A DNA stretch of 64,000 nucleotides from Saccharopolyspora hordei (GCF_013410345.1 NZ_JACCFJ010000001.1:62001-126000), one strand, 5' to 3'. Positions 18,327 to 26,431 are shown, counted from the stretch's first letter. The notes: generated by a model from the letters alone, not told the origin. Numbers and translations: made by a program.

Positions 18327-18758
18327 ATGAGCGCCGCGACCACCGAGATCATCGCCAGGGCCGTCATCCGCCGCGACGGTCAACTTCTCCTGGTGCGTCA
18401 GCGCACCAAGTCCTGGTCGTTTCTGCCCGGCGGCCACGTCGAACCGGGTGAGCGGGTGGAAGTCGCCCTCGTGCGCGAACTCGCCGAAGAACTCGGCACC
18501 GACGCCAAGATCACGGGCTTCGTCGGGGCTGTCGAACACGGCTACATCGAGGACGGCGTGACCCACCACGAAATAAACCTCGTCTTCGAGGTGTCCATCG
18601 ACGCCGCAGAGCCGGTCAGCCAGGAAGACCACCTGGAGTTTCACTGGTTGCCTCTTGACCAACTCGCCGACACCGACGTCCGGCCCGGCGCGCTGAAGAA
18701 CGCCCTCGTCGCCGCTGGGGAGGACCGCACGCCCTTCTGGCACGGCTGGAACGGCTGA
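18327..18758 (+). CDS. NUDIX hydrolase
   Basis: 143 residues. The full NUDIX box is visible from GGHVEPGERVEV to RELAEELG (about 33-55), with the metal-binding REXXEE core. The preceding TKSWSFLPGGH resembles ADP-ribose/NDP-sugar or oxidised-nucleotide NUDIX proteins. In this neighbourhood it could recycle or clear an NDP-sugar or nucleotide by-product. The start follows a GACAGGAAAGG ribosome site. Confidence 0.85.
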   Translation: MSAATTEIIARAVIRRDGQLLLVRQRTKSWSFLPGGHVEPGERVEVALVRELAEELGTDAKITGFVGAVEHGYIEDGVTHHEINLVFEVSIDAAEPVSQEDHLEFHWLPLDQLADTDVRPGALKNALVAAGEDRTPFWHGWNG

Positions 18759-19243
18759 ACCGCGCGACCTGCCGCCCACAGCGGAACAACATCGCTGGTC
18801 ACGCCCCTGCAAGGGCGGAATGCTCGTCGCCCAACTTCCTTGGGAATAACTATCCCTCGGGCCGGGCGAGGTGGGAGAGTCGCGAGTAACGCGAGGCCCG
18901 GAGCCCCACCCGACGCGGGTGCACCGGGCTCACTTCCACCCGTAGCCGCAGATCGACCGGCACCGGCGAGCCTAACGAGCTGCGCTGCTCCGTGCGCGTG
19001 AACGTGCGGGTGTTGGTGTCCAAAATCGGGCCGTCAATTGCCTCTCCTGTAGTGCTTGGGTTCTTGGCACACTGGAGGAGGCCGGTGATCATGCTCGCGC
19101 GTTGGCGACGGGCGACCGACAGCCACCACACCACCAACCCTGAAGTGTGTCGTTGGTCACATTTTTCTTGATCGCGTCCCATGAGGGCCGTTTTTCCGGA
19201 CTTCAGGGGCGTCCAGGGTTCCTTTGACCGAGGGGTGGTGTCG
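18759..19243. other. Gap before the replication-relaxation gene
   Basis: 485 bases between the NUDIX gene and the replication-relaxation start. The only coding candidate is a short minus-strand frame (18850-19092). The rest probably carries the promoter for the downstream gene. No tRNA, repeat array or strong hairpin was seen. Confidence 0.4.
18850..19092 (-). CDS. Possible small element protein
   Basis: An 80-codon frame with an internal AGGAGAGG site followed by a non-standard ATT at IDGPILDTNTRTF. The residue pattern (LDLRLRVEV-like strand, basic tail) is plausible for a short element protein, but the family is not recognised and the start is uncertain. Treat as tentative. Confidence 0.25.
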   Translation of the reverse strand: MITGLLQCAKNPSTTGEAIDGPILDTNTRTFTRTEQRSSLGSPVPVDLRLRVEVSPVHPRRVGLRASRYSRLSHLARPEG

Positions 19244-20605
19244 ATGGCTGACCGCAGACACAAGGAGGCTCACGCCCGCGCGGCTGGCGCGGCGGGTGGG
19301 GCTGCGGATGGGACGACGGGTGCGGTGCGTCCCAGGGCCGCAGGGGCATCCGCAGGGGGTGTTGTTCCTAACTCCGCAGGTCGGAGCGGGGACAAGGCGC
19401 GCGGCGCGGGTGTCCGACTGATTGGTCACAATCAGTCTCAGTTCACGTCTGCCGCGCGGGGGCGCCGCCGCAGGGCGGCGGGCGGAGAGCCGGACGGGGC
19501 GCTGTGGGCGAAGCTGACGCCTCGGGATCGTCTGGTGCTGGAACTGGTTGCTGAACATCATGTTTTGACCACGGAGCAGCTTCGCGCGTTGGTGTTTCCG
19601 TCGATGTCGCGGGCACAGCATCGCTTGCTGCACTTGGCTGATTTGGGCGTGTTGTGGCGCACGCAGCCGTATCGCGCTGACGGTGGCTCGAAGCCGTTTC
19701 ACTACCTGCTGGGCTATCGCGGCGCGGAGCTGCGCGCCGCCCAGGACGGCACGAGTCCGCCGCGTCCGTCCACGCACGCGGATCGGCTGCGCCGCATCCT
19801 CGAATCGCCCAGGCTGGGCCACTTGTTGGGGGTGAATCAGTTCTTCGCTGAGCTGGCCGACTACTCCCGCCGTGCCGGGCTCGGCGGGTTCGCCGCCGAT
19901 GAGCGAGATTTCGGCCGCGAGGGTCTGCACACGTGGCGCTCCGAGGAGTCGATTACCGAGTTCTACGGCAACAAGATCACCCCGGACGGCTACGGCTGCT
20001 GGCACGAAAACGGCCGCTGGCTGGGGTTCTTCCTGGAACACGACACCGGCACCGAACCCCTGCGCCGTGTCGCGGACAAGATCGACCGCTACACCGGCTC
20101 CGGCAAGCCCTACACCGACCGTTTCGATGTGGCGCGGCGATTGGCGGGCATGGTGCTGATCTGGACCACCAGCGCCCGCCGCGAACAGGGCTTGCGAAAA
20201 GCCTTGCAGGCCAAGTATTCCCCCGTCCCCGTGGCGACCGCGTCCCGCGAGCACGGCCACCTGGACGGCCCGGCGGGCGAGGTGTGGTCCGTGGTCACCG
20301 CCGTGCCCGAGCAAGCCCGGCGGGTGCGATTGGGCGAGCTGCCCACCGTGATCGGCGGCACCACGGACGACGGCACTCCCAGGGTGCTCGCCGAGTTGGC
20401 CACACGCCCGCCGTCACCGCTCGACGATGACGATGACGACGAGGGCGCCTACCTCGACGGCGTCACCGACGAGATGCGCGAGGCCAACCGGCGCGGGCTC
20501 GACGTCGGCGACATCGTGCTCACCGACCCCGATCTCGACGAGGACACCACCAGCCATAGGACGCCCACGCGGCAACCGTGGCAGCGGTGGCGGCGTCCCG
20601 CCTGA
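19244..20605 (+). CDS. Replication-relaxation family protein
   Basis: About 453 residues. The ATG is chosen because GAGGGG precedes it. The N-terminal 80 residues are low complexity. A winged-helix region follows (LTPRDRLVLELVAEHHVLTT and a later HRLLHLADLGVLWR), then FFAELADYSRR and a FFLEHDTGTEPLRRVADKI segment typical of PF13814, named for plasmid replication-relaxation proteins of Gram-positive mobile elements. The C-terminus is acidic (six D in a row). It marks the transfer/replication part of this element, although its usual partner translocase is missing. Confidence 0.75.
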   Translation: MADRRHKEAHARAAGAAGGAADGTTGAVRPRAAGASAGGVVPNSAGRSGDKARGAGVRLIGHNQSQFTSAARGRRRRAAGGEPDGALWAKLTPRDRLVLELVAEHHVLTTEQLRALVFPSMSRAQHRLLHLADLGVLWRTQPYRADGGSKPFHYLLGYRGAELRAAQDGTSPPRPSTHADRLRRILESPRLGHLLGVNQFFAELADYSRRAGLGGFAADERDFGREGLHTWRSEESITEFYGNKITPDGYGCWHENGRWLGFFLEHDTGTEPLRRVADKIDRYTGSGKPYTDRFDVARRLAGMVLIWTTSARREQGLRKALQAKYSPVPVATASREHGHLDGPAGEVWSVVTAVPEQARRVRLGELPTVIGGTTDDGTPRVLAELATRPPSPLDDDDDDEGAYLDGVTDEMREANRRGLDVGDIVLTDPDLDEDTTSHRTPTRQPWQRWRRPA

Positions 20606-21042
20606 CTCCTTGACAACGCGACACGGTCGTCTGTGCTCTTTGGTCGACCCGCCCCGTGTCTCGCCCCGCGCGAGACCATGATCGAGACACCGAGACCGGG
20701 AAAACGAGACGAGACCCGCAGTCTCGCCCCGGTCTCGCCGGTGGTCTCGCTGATCGTGGGCGGTGAGAGCCCACAACTCCGGCCGGTGATCGCTGGCCCC
20801 GACGGGTGCCCGAAGTGCAGTCGGGGAGTCGAAGCCCACCGGCCTTGTTCAGCCTGGAACCGCCAGCCACCACAGCGCGCGTCATGGCGCGTGCCCGCAC
20901 CCCTGGAAAGCCTGACACGGCATGGGATTCGGGTGATCCGGCTGGCGTGTGCCCGCTGCGTCGACGGTCACCCCTTGCTGCCGACCAGCGCCCCGCGAAC
21001 TCCCGCCCACGATGCGGGCTCGCGGGCACCCGGAGGTGCCCT
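20606..21042. other. GAGAC-rich gap, possible cis-acting site
   Basis: 437 bases. An in-frame stretch from ATG 20678 (IETPRPGKRDETRSL, then a CPKC pair) could be a small Cys-containing protein, but it overlaps the better-supported gene at 21043 and its first codons are mostly the GAGAC/GTCTC repeats. A DNA-site role is preferred. Confidence 0.4.
20658..20748. repeat. Dense GAGAC/GTCTC repeat cluster
   Basis: Nine copies in 91 bases: GTCTC at 20658, 20721, 20732 and 20744; GAGAC at 20672, 20684, 20692, 20706 and 20711. The direct copies lie to the left and most inverted copies to the right, making an overall inverted array. It sits directly downstream of the replication-relaxation gene. It could be a protein-binding array used in replication or transfer. 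Confidence 0.55.
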
Positions 21043-21228
21043 ATGTGCCCCCACAACCCCGAAAACCGCCCCGATCACACCGACAGCGCAGGTGATGCGG
21101 ACAGCAATGTCGTGCCGCTTCGCCGCAGGCCAGGCCGCGCCGGCGTTACGGTGGAACGGATCGAGACCGAGCCGATGACCGCCGAAGAATACCGCCGCGC
21201 GGTCATCGCACTCGCCGCTTTGATCAGT

Positions 21229-22166
21229 GAGGTGATCTCAGTGAGAAGTGGGGCGTGGGGTCCTGGTAGAAGAAGGTCTCACCACAAGATCGTTCTTCGC
21301 AGAGGCCAGGACCCCACGTGATCACCTATCGTGCCACGCTCGATGTCGCTGACGAACTCGCCCTCTACCTCAGCCGGCTGCTGGTGGCCGAACGCCGGCG
21401 CCGCGGCACCCGGCGCGGGCGGCGGGTGTTGACGCCGTTCCAGCAGGCCGTACTCGGGTTGCGGTGGTTTCGTCACCGGACTCCGATCCCGGTGTTGGCC
21501 CGGGATCACCGCATCTCACGGGCCACCGGTTACCGCTACATCGACGAGGTCATCACGGTGCTGGCGGCTCAGGCCCCTGACCTGCACCAAGCCCTGATGG
21601 ATGCGGCGCGGCGCGGGGTGCCGCACGTCATCCTCGACGGCACCCTGATCACCTGTGACCGGCTGGGTGAGAAGACCGTCAGCAAAAAGGGCCGCCAGGT
21701 CCACCGGTGGTTCTCCGGCAAGCACCAGCGTCACGGCGGCACCGTCCTACTGCTGACCGACCACACCGGCTTCCCGCTGTGGTCCTCCCCCGTCGAGCCA
21801 GGCAGGGTGCACGATCTCACCGCCGCCGAACACCACGTGCTCGGAGCGCTGTACTGGGCCGCCTCCCAGCTGCGGTTGCCGACCCTGGCCGACGGCGGAT
21901 TCCAAGGCGCCGGGATCGGAGTGCACACCCCGGTCAAACACAGCAAAAGCGCCCCCCGACGCAGCCCGCTGCACCCCGACAACCGCACCTACAACACCCT
22001 GCTCACAAGCCTCCGAGCCCAAGGCGAACGCGGCATCGCGCTGTTGACCCAACGCTGGCGCACCCTGCAACACATCACCACCAGCCCCCGCAAAATCACC
22101 GCCATCCTCCAAGCCGCCCTCACCCTCACCCACCACGAACACAACCAACCCCACTGAGATCACCTC
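21229..22166 (+). mobile_element. IS5-like insertion sequence, copy 1
   Basis: About 938 bases with 15-bp perfect terminal inverted repeats (GAGGTGATCTCAGTG and its complement) around one transposase gene. It matches copy 2 at 54688-55625 base for base as far as read. The flanking triplets are AGT on the left and AAT on the right, so a clean 3-base duplication is not seen at these ends. Confidence 0.85.
21318..22157 (+). CDS. IS5-like DDE transposase, copy 1
   Basis: 279 residues. An N-terminal HTH (VLARDHRISRATGYRYIDEV) precedes the catalytic domain: first D in HVILDGTLI, second D in TLADGGFQG, and the acidic residue in RAQGERGIALL. The protein is identical to the second copy at 54777. It starts 89 bases inside the left end and stops 9 bases before the right end. 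No frameshift is present, so it should be active. Confidence 0.85.
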   Translation: MITYRATLDVADELALYLSRLLVAERRRRGTRRGRRVLTPFQQAVLGLRWFRHRTPIPVLARDHRISRATGYRYIDEVITVLAAQAPDLHQALMDAARRGVPHVILDGTLITCDRLGEKTVSKKGRQVHRWFSGKHQRHGGTVLLLTDHTGFPLWSSPVEPGRVHDLTAAEHHVLGALYWAASQLRLPTLADGGFQGAGIGVHTPVKHSKSAPRRSPLHPDNRTYNTLLTSLRAQGERGIALLTQRWRTLQHITTSPRKITAILQAALTLTHHEHNQPH

Positions 22167-22258
22167 AATCGAAACACACTGGTACGAACACGGACCGACC
22201 GGTAATCGGGTAGAATTCAAACACAAATTCCCCAACGAGTAAGGACGACGCTGAGACC

Positions 22259-22714
22259 GTGGATATCGACCAGTTCCTCCTCACGGCCGCCCGCTACCGG
22301 CTGGACATGGCCGACGCGGACGAGCTGATCGCCGCCGCGACCGACCTCGCCGACGTCCCCGACGCGCCGAAGGACCTCCTGGAGATCTCCGCACTCACGC
22401 CGGTCGATACTCGTCGAGAAGATCTTCAACCATTGGTCGACCAGGTACTGGTCAGTCTCGGCGCGCAGCGCCTCGACGATCGAGCCGCCGCCACGACCGT
22501 GGCCCGCGGCGTCGCCACCGCCATCCGTACCGAGCAGGTCGAACCTTATGACGGGGCACGGCAACTGTGGCGCCTCGCACGCAAAGTCCCGGCCGTCGAG
22601 CCGTTGCTGACCGGGTTCATTCACCTTGCAAGCGAGTGGGAAGACGTGTCTGATCAGCGCGCCGAGATCGATGCCGACATCAAAAGCGAAGCAAGCAAAC
22701 TCGAACAGCCCTGA
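22259..22714 (+). CDS. Uncharacterised helical element protein
   Basis: 151 residues from GTG, with AAGGACGA upstream. Nearly all helical by composition, acidic N-terminus (DMADADELIAAATDLADVPD) and a charged C-terminus. No recognised domain. It follows the split gene and was probably in the same operon before the IS arrived. Confidence 0.5.
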   Translation: MDIDQFLLTAARYRLDMADADELIAAATDLADVPDAPKDLLEISALTPVDTRREDLQPLVDQVLVSLGAQRLDDRAAATTVARGVATAIRTEQVEPYDGARQLWRLARKVPAVEPLLTGFIHLASEWEDVSDQRAEIDADIKSEASKLEQP

Positions 22715-22975
22715 TCACACCAGTTCGCGCGCCCACCCGCGTCACGTGATCAAGGCACCGCCACGCACGGGACAGTGAGACTCCGCATATCGCTTCATTC
22801 CCAGTAGTGCTCCTAGCTAGCCGAGCTGCTGAAACTGGTTCCGTCCGGCCACGGTTACCGGCCTCGACTACGTCCGCGACCGGGAAAACACGATCGCCTC
22901 GCTGGACGTCACCGACCAGGACTGAGCGGTTTTGTCGCCGACCTGCCGCGAGCCCGTTCTGGAAGCACCACGAAA
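22715..22975. other. Gene-poor stretch with a C-terminal scrap
   Basis: Contains a short plus-strand frame ending GLDYVRDRENTIASLDVTDQ before a stop near 22925, which looks like the tail of a lost gene. Nothing else is supported. Confidence 0.3.
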
Positions 22976-23006
22976 AAGACCCTGCCGGAGATTTCGGCAG
23001 GGTCTT
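22976..23006. terminator. Bidirectional hairpin terminator
   Basis: Perfect 12-bp stem AAGACCCTGCCG with a 7-base GAGATTT loop, between plus-strand element genes and the minus-strand DUF397 gene. Confidence 0.75.
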
Positions 23007-23088
23007 GGGGCAATTCGGTCACCCCCGTCTAGGTTTCGAGTGCCTCAGCGATCGTCGGGACTCCCCTCACCCAGGAAGAGCGGGCCGG

Positions 23089-23511
23089 TCATGCGCACAC
23101 GGCCATGTCCGGGGTGGTGTCCTGGTCGAACTCACCTCCGACGACACCATCGATGAAGGCAACAACCTCTCCCTCGGTGAAGAACAACTCGACGGTCCCA
23201 CCGCTTCGACGGAAGACGTACGTCTCGCCGTTCCACACGACCTCCAAGCACGTGCCACCGAACTTGCCCTCCCGAACAGCGCCCAGGAAGGTGTCGCCCC
23301 CTTCGGTTCGTACAGCAGTCAGGAAGGTGTCGAACTCCTCAGCGCCGAAGACGAGCCTGCAATCGTCGGACGCGCCGAAGGCGGTCTTGTCGTCGCGCAT
23401 CTCGACCCACTCGTCCCGGCGGGCCACACGGACGCAGCTCTTGTCGGGCTCACTACGGGTGGCTTTCCGGAAGTCCCGCTCGGTGAACTGCGGCCGTCGG
23501 TTGGTGCTCAT
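23089..23511 (-). CDS. Tandem DUF397 protein
   Basis: 140 residues, about twice the usual DUF397 length. The first unit is SCVRVARRDEWVEMRD with DDCRLVFGAEEFDTFLTAV. A second, more diverged unit is CLEVVWNGETYVFRRS with FFTEGEVVAFIDGV. DUF397 proteins are encoded beside XRE/DUF5753 regulators (WhiJ-like pairs) in actinomycetes and act with them, for example in development or antibiotic control. Here the XRE partner gene directly upstream is truncated. Confidence 0.7.
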   Translation of the reverse strand: MSTNRRPQFTERDFRKATRSEPDKSCVRVARRDEWVEMRDDKTAFGASDDCRLVFGAEEFDTFLTAVRTEGGDTFLGAVREGKFGGTCLEVVWNGETYVFRRSGGTVELFFTEGEVVAFIDGVVGGEFDQDTTPDMAVCA

Positions 23512-23543
23512 GTGAAGTCTCCCTAGATGGTCGAGGTCGTCCG

Positions 23544-23933
23544 CTATGTTGCGTATTCGCTCGATAGCGCCTTCAGGAAGGCGCGACTCTCGTCGAAGCG
23601 CAGCGCGGCGTTGGTCAGCCGAGCCCACGCTGACTCGTGCGCGTCGAGTGCCCGCTGATCATCGAGATACCGAGGGTCACCAACACCTTCGGTGTACGCG
23701 ACTTCGATGGGGCCGGCCGCTCCAGGGGATGGCACCCGAAGCAACCCAAACCGGGTGCCGATCGGAGAGCGACGCCCTGGGGCTGCCTTGAACGGCATGA
23801 TCTGCAGCATCATGTTCGGCCGATTGGACAGCTCGATGAGATGTTCGATCTGTTCGCGCATCACATCCTCTAGAGCCCATTCTCGACGCAGGCATGACTC
23901 GCTCATGACGACCTGAGTTCGGGGCGGCTCCGG
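23544..23933 (-). pseudogene. XRE/DUF5753 regulator, N-terminus lost
   Basis: The frame reads LRREWALEDVMREQIEHLIE, then PNMMLQIMPFKAAPG and a long C-terminal DUF5753 part ending LKALSSEYAT. The HTH and first half of DUF5753 are absent. Upstream of about 23925 the sequence switches to the antisense of a serine-recombinase gene. It is the former partner of the adjacent DUF397 gene. Confidence 0.65.
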
Positions 23934-24707
23934 CGGCACTACGCCAGCATCCGCTTCACCCCGGCGTTCATCGACGACGTCCGCTCCCAGGTCGACACCG
24001 TCATCCGCGAACAGGAGAAATCCGCACGACTGCTGCATAAGCAACTATCCGGTCAGCTCGCCGAACTCGACACCCAGGAGGAAAACTTGATCGACCTCGC
24101 AGCCGACGGCACCTTGCCGCAAACCAAGGTCAAAGCCAAGCTGCGCAACATCGAACGCCAGCGCAAGCACCTCACCAGCCGCCTGGACACCGCCAGCGCC
24201 GACCTCACCGACAGCGCCCGGCTCATCGAGGCCAGCCTCCAGCTCCTCGAAAACCCCCACGAGCTGTACCGGCGCTGCACCGAGCAGCAGCGCCGCCTGC
24301 TCAACCAGGCGATCTTCCACGGCCTCTACATCGAGGACGAGGAGATCACCCACGGCGATCTCCATGAACCCTTCGGGCAGCTCCACGCCCTCCAGCGCAC
24401 GCGAACCGCCGGGCGCGACAGCGACAAGAGCGCACCGGCCATCCCGCAGCCCCGAAACAGCAAGAAGGCCACCCGCAAATCGGGTGGCCCATCCTCGCTA
24501 TTCGGCGTTGAGATCCTGCTCCAAGACCTCAACGCAGGCAGAGGTTCTAATAACAACCCCAACGTGGAGCTGAGGGGAATCGAACCCCTGACCTTCTCGA
24601 TGCGAACGAGACGCGCTACCAACTGCGCTACAGCCCCGTGCCTCGGAGACCCAGCCCCTCGGCGTTGTTGTTGTCAGTACTCTAGCAACCCCGGAACCCG
24701 GGGCTGA
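23934..24707 (+). pseudogene. Large serine recombinase, C-terminal stub
   Basis: The frame opens at HYASIRFTPAFIDDVRSQVD and continues through a coiled-coil-rich stretch (EKSARLLHKQLSGQLAELDT) to a frame that runs through tRNA-Ala. The catalytic resolvase domain and zinc ribbon are missing, so it cannot recombine. Coiled-coil ends of this type belong to phiC31-like integrases. Its abrupt start next to the truncated XRE gene marks a deletion junction. Readthrough into the tRNA shows that the element used this tRNA as its site. Confidence 0.7.
24565..24637 (-). tRNA. tRNA-Ala (anticodon CGC)
   Basis: 73 nt. Acceptor arms GGGGCTG/CAGCTCC pair with one G-U. The anticodon stem TCTCG/CGAGA encloses TTCGCAT, giving anticodon CGC. 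The T arm is AGGGG-TTCGATT-CCCCT, discriminator A, and CCA is not encoded. Confidence 0.95.
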
Positions 24708-24735
24708 CAGCACCCCCCCCTCTTCGCCGCAGGGG

Positions 24736-25491
24736 TCACTCCCCGGCCGCGCGGCGGTAGGGCTCCCAGGTGCGTTCGTCCAGCTCGTCGAAGAAGGGGT
24801 CCTCGTCGTCGATCTCCACGCGGACCGCGTGCGCGACGTGGCGGGACTCGCGGCGCTCGACGTCGGCGACCTCCGCGACCTCCTCGTACTCGTCGTCGCG
24901 GTAGTCCTCGTCGTCGTACTCGTCCTCGTGGTCGACGTCGCGCTCGCCGTTGAGGCGGGCGAGGCGGCGGGCGCGCACGTCCTCCTCGATGCGGACCTGG
25001 CGGCGCAGGTAGGTGAGGTAGCCGACGATCACCAGGTCGGTCGCGCCGTGCGCCCACCACAGGACCGGCCACACCAGGCCCGCGAGCACCGCCGTCGTGA
25101 CGGCGACTGCGAGCATGACGAGCACGATCCGCTGCCGGCGGGCGTACTTCGCGCGGGCCGCCAGCGCCGCCGCCTCCGGGTCGAACCCGCCGCGGCCGGG
25201 CCGGTAGCGACGCCCGGCGCGGACGTCGTCGCTGTGCACCCGGCGCCACGCGGTGTCCTGCTCCTCGACCGCGTCGTCCAGCTCGGTGTCAGACATCCCG
25301 GCTCCCTCCCGCCTGTCGGTACTCGCGGCTCCGGGCGCCGCCGGACGCCGACCGCTGCCGCGTCGGACCACCCTCGCGGCCAGCGCGGAGTCGGTGGTCT
25401 TGGACACTTCCTGGCGGCGGCGGGCGAACATCGGCACCAGCACCACCAGCCACGCCGCCGCCAGCGCAGCGAAGATCAACGAACTGGGCAT
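24736..25491 (-). CDS. sepX: Divisome membrane protein SepX/GlpR
   Basis: 251 residues. An N-terminal membrane segment (SLIFAALAAAWLVVLVPMFA) is followed by the conserved basic ARRRQEVSKT stretch. A second hydrophobic pair lies at about 123-155 (VLMLAVAVTTAVLAGLVWPV), then an acidic C-terminal tail. This matches actinobacterial SepX/GlpR (Rv0996), a membrane partner of the gephyrin-like Glp in cell division. Gene order galU-glp-rimJ-sepX supports the call. ATG with GGGGGAGG upstream is preferred over an ATG 21 codons earlier. Confidence 0.85.
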   Translation of the reverse strand: MPSSLIFAALAAAWLVVLVPMFARRRQEVSKTTDSALAARVVRRGSGRRPAAPGAASTDRREGAGMSDTELDDAVEEQDTAWRRVHSDDVRAGRRYRPGRGGFDPEAAALAARAKYARRQRIVLVMLAVAVTTAVLAGLVWPVLWWAHGATDLVIVGYLTYLRRQVRIEEDVRARRLARLNGERDVDHEDEYDDEDYRDDEYEEVAEVADVERRESRHVAHAVRVEIDDEDPFFDELDERTWEPYRRAAGE

Positions 25492-25758
25492 GCCTCGCCA
25501 CCTCCCCCTGGCCACCGGCAGCACACGAGTCTGCGTCCGCCACGCTAGCCACATCCGTCACTCCTGTGTTGGCGCCACGCCGAAAATTGTGTGGTTCGCC
25601 GCACCCCGGACGGTCCCACGGCGAGCACAGCCCGTGACGGAACGACTCTGACGCGTGTCAGCACGACACCGCCGAACGCAGCCGGTCAACCGCCCGATCG
25701 GCCCAACCGGGCTGCGCGGACCGGAGGCCCCCGCGGTGACCGCGCGTGATCGGCGGGT

Positions 25759-26424
25759 TCAGGGACGGGAAGCGCCGCCGCTGCGGACCAGCCGCGCCAC
25801 CGCGCCCTCCTGGAGCTCCTCCGCGGTCAGCGCGTACACGTAGTGGTCCCGCCAGTCGCCGGCCACGTCGAGGTAGCGCTTGAACAGCCCCTCGCGGCGG
25901 AACCCGGACTTCTCCAGCACCCGGACGCTCGGCTGGTTCTCCGGCCGCACCGTGGCCTCCAGCCGGTGCAGCCCCACCGGGCCGAAGCAGTGGTCGACGG
26001 CGAGCGCCACCGCGGCCGTGGCCACCCCGCCCCCGGCCAGCTGCTCGGCGACCCAGTAGCCGATCCACCCGGAGCGCAGTGCGCCGCGCACGATGTTGCC
26101 GATGGTCAGCTGACCGGCGAACTCGCCGTCCACGGTGATGCTGAACGGCAGCGCCTGGCCGCGGCGGGCCATGCCGCGCAGCGCCGCCCACTGCGCGGGC
26201 CAGGCCGTCGTGGCGTTGCGCTCCTGCCAGCCCCCGATCGCCGTGGGCTCCCACTGCTGCAGGTAGGCGGGGTCGTGCAGCCGGGCACGGCTCCACGCCG
26301 AGGCGTCGCGCAGCCGCGGGGGACGCAGCGCGACCGCACCGCGCGCGGTGATCAGCGGCCCGAGCCGGGCCGGCCAGCCGGGGTGGCGGCCGACCGGGAA
26401 CCCAGCGTCGTCGGTGGGCGGCAT
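25759..26424 (-). CDS. rimJ: RimJ/RimL-like GNAT acetyltransferase
   Basis: 221 residues. GNAT fold with VALRPPRLRDASAW at the start, FAGQLTIGNI, the acetyl-CoA loop AEQLAGGGVATAAVALA and the RPENQPSVRVLEKSGF motif of the RimJ/RimL branch. It would acetylate N-terminal amines, possibly of ribosomal proteins. It corresponds to Rv0995 in the conserved block and starts 7 bases after the glp gene. Confidence 0.8.
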   Translation of the reverse strand: MPPTDDAGFPVGRHPGWPARLGPLITARGAVALRPPRLRDASAWSRARLHDPAYLQQWEPTAIGGWQERNATTAWPAQWAALRGMARRGQALPFSITVDGEFAGQLTIGNIVRGALRSGWIGYWVAEQLAGGGVATAAVALAVDHCFGPVGLHRLEATVRPENQPSVRVLEKSGFRREGLFKRYLDVAGDWRDHYVYALTAEELQEGAVARLVRSGGASRP

Positions 26425-26431
26425 CGTCGGC

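Larger units (their letters stand above)
21043..22242 (+). pseudogene. Small element gene split by an IS
   Basis: ATG with GGAGGTG five bases upstream. The frame runs through VVPLRRRPGR and MTAEEYRRAVIALAALI up to the IS. Beyond the IS the same phase continues ETHWYEHGPTGNRVEF to a stop at 22240-22242, just before the next ribosome site. The two parts give a roughly 85-residue protein of the kind that follows replication genes in actinobacterial elements. An ATC triplet lies in frame on both sides of the insertion. Confidence 0.5.
8590..24637. mobile_element. Decayed integrative (AICE-like) element at tRNA-Ala(CGC)
   Basis: The right end is marked by a large-serine-recombinase C-terminal stub whose reading frame runs into the 3' end of tRNA-Ala. 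The left end lies somewhere after the hairpin at 8557-8585. Element hallmarks are a DUF2637 membrane protein, a resolvase-like protein, a replication-relaxation protein, XRE/DUF397 regulators and non-core cargo. No intact integrase, FtsK/TraB-type translocase or replication initiator is present. Several genes are frameshifted and an IS has inserted. It is probably immobile now. The boundaries are approximate. Confidence 0.6.

Noticed and set aside
20678-21178. Possible 166-residue Cys-containing protein
   Set aside because: Overlaps the better-supported gene at 21043 by 136 bases and begins in the GAGAC repeat array. Its ribosome site is weak.
24467-24495. Hairpin GGCCACCCG...CGGGTGGCC in the recombinase stub resembling the hairpin at 8557-8585, as if they were element ends
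   Set aside because: The shared part is a common GC-rich terminator stem, the loops and flanks differ, and the right-hand copy is coding sequence (KKATRKSGG).
8590-24637. Host attachment repeat (second copy of the tRNA-Ala 3' end) near the left edge
   Set aside because: Scanning 8.5-8.7 kb by eye found no stretch matching the T arm and acceptor of the tRNA.
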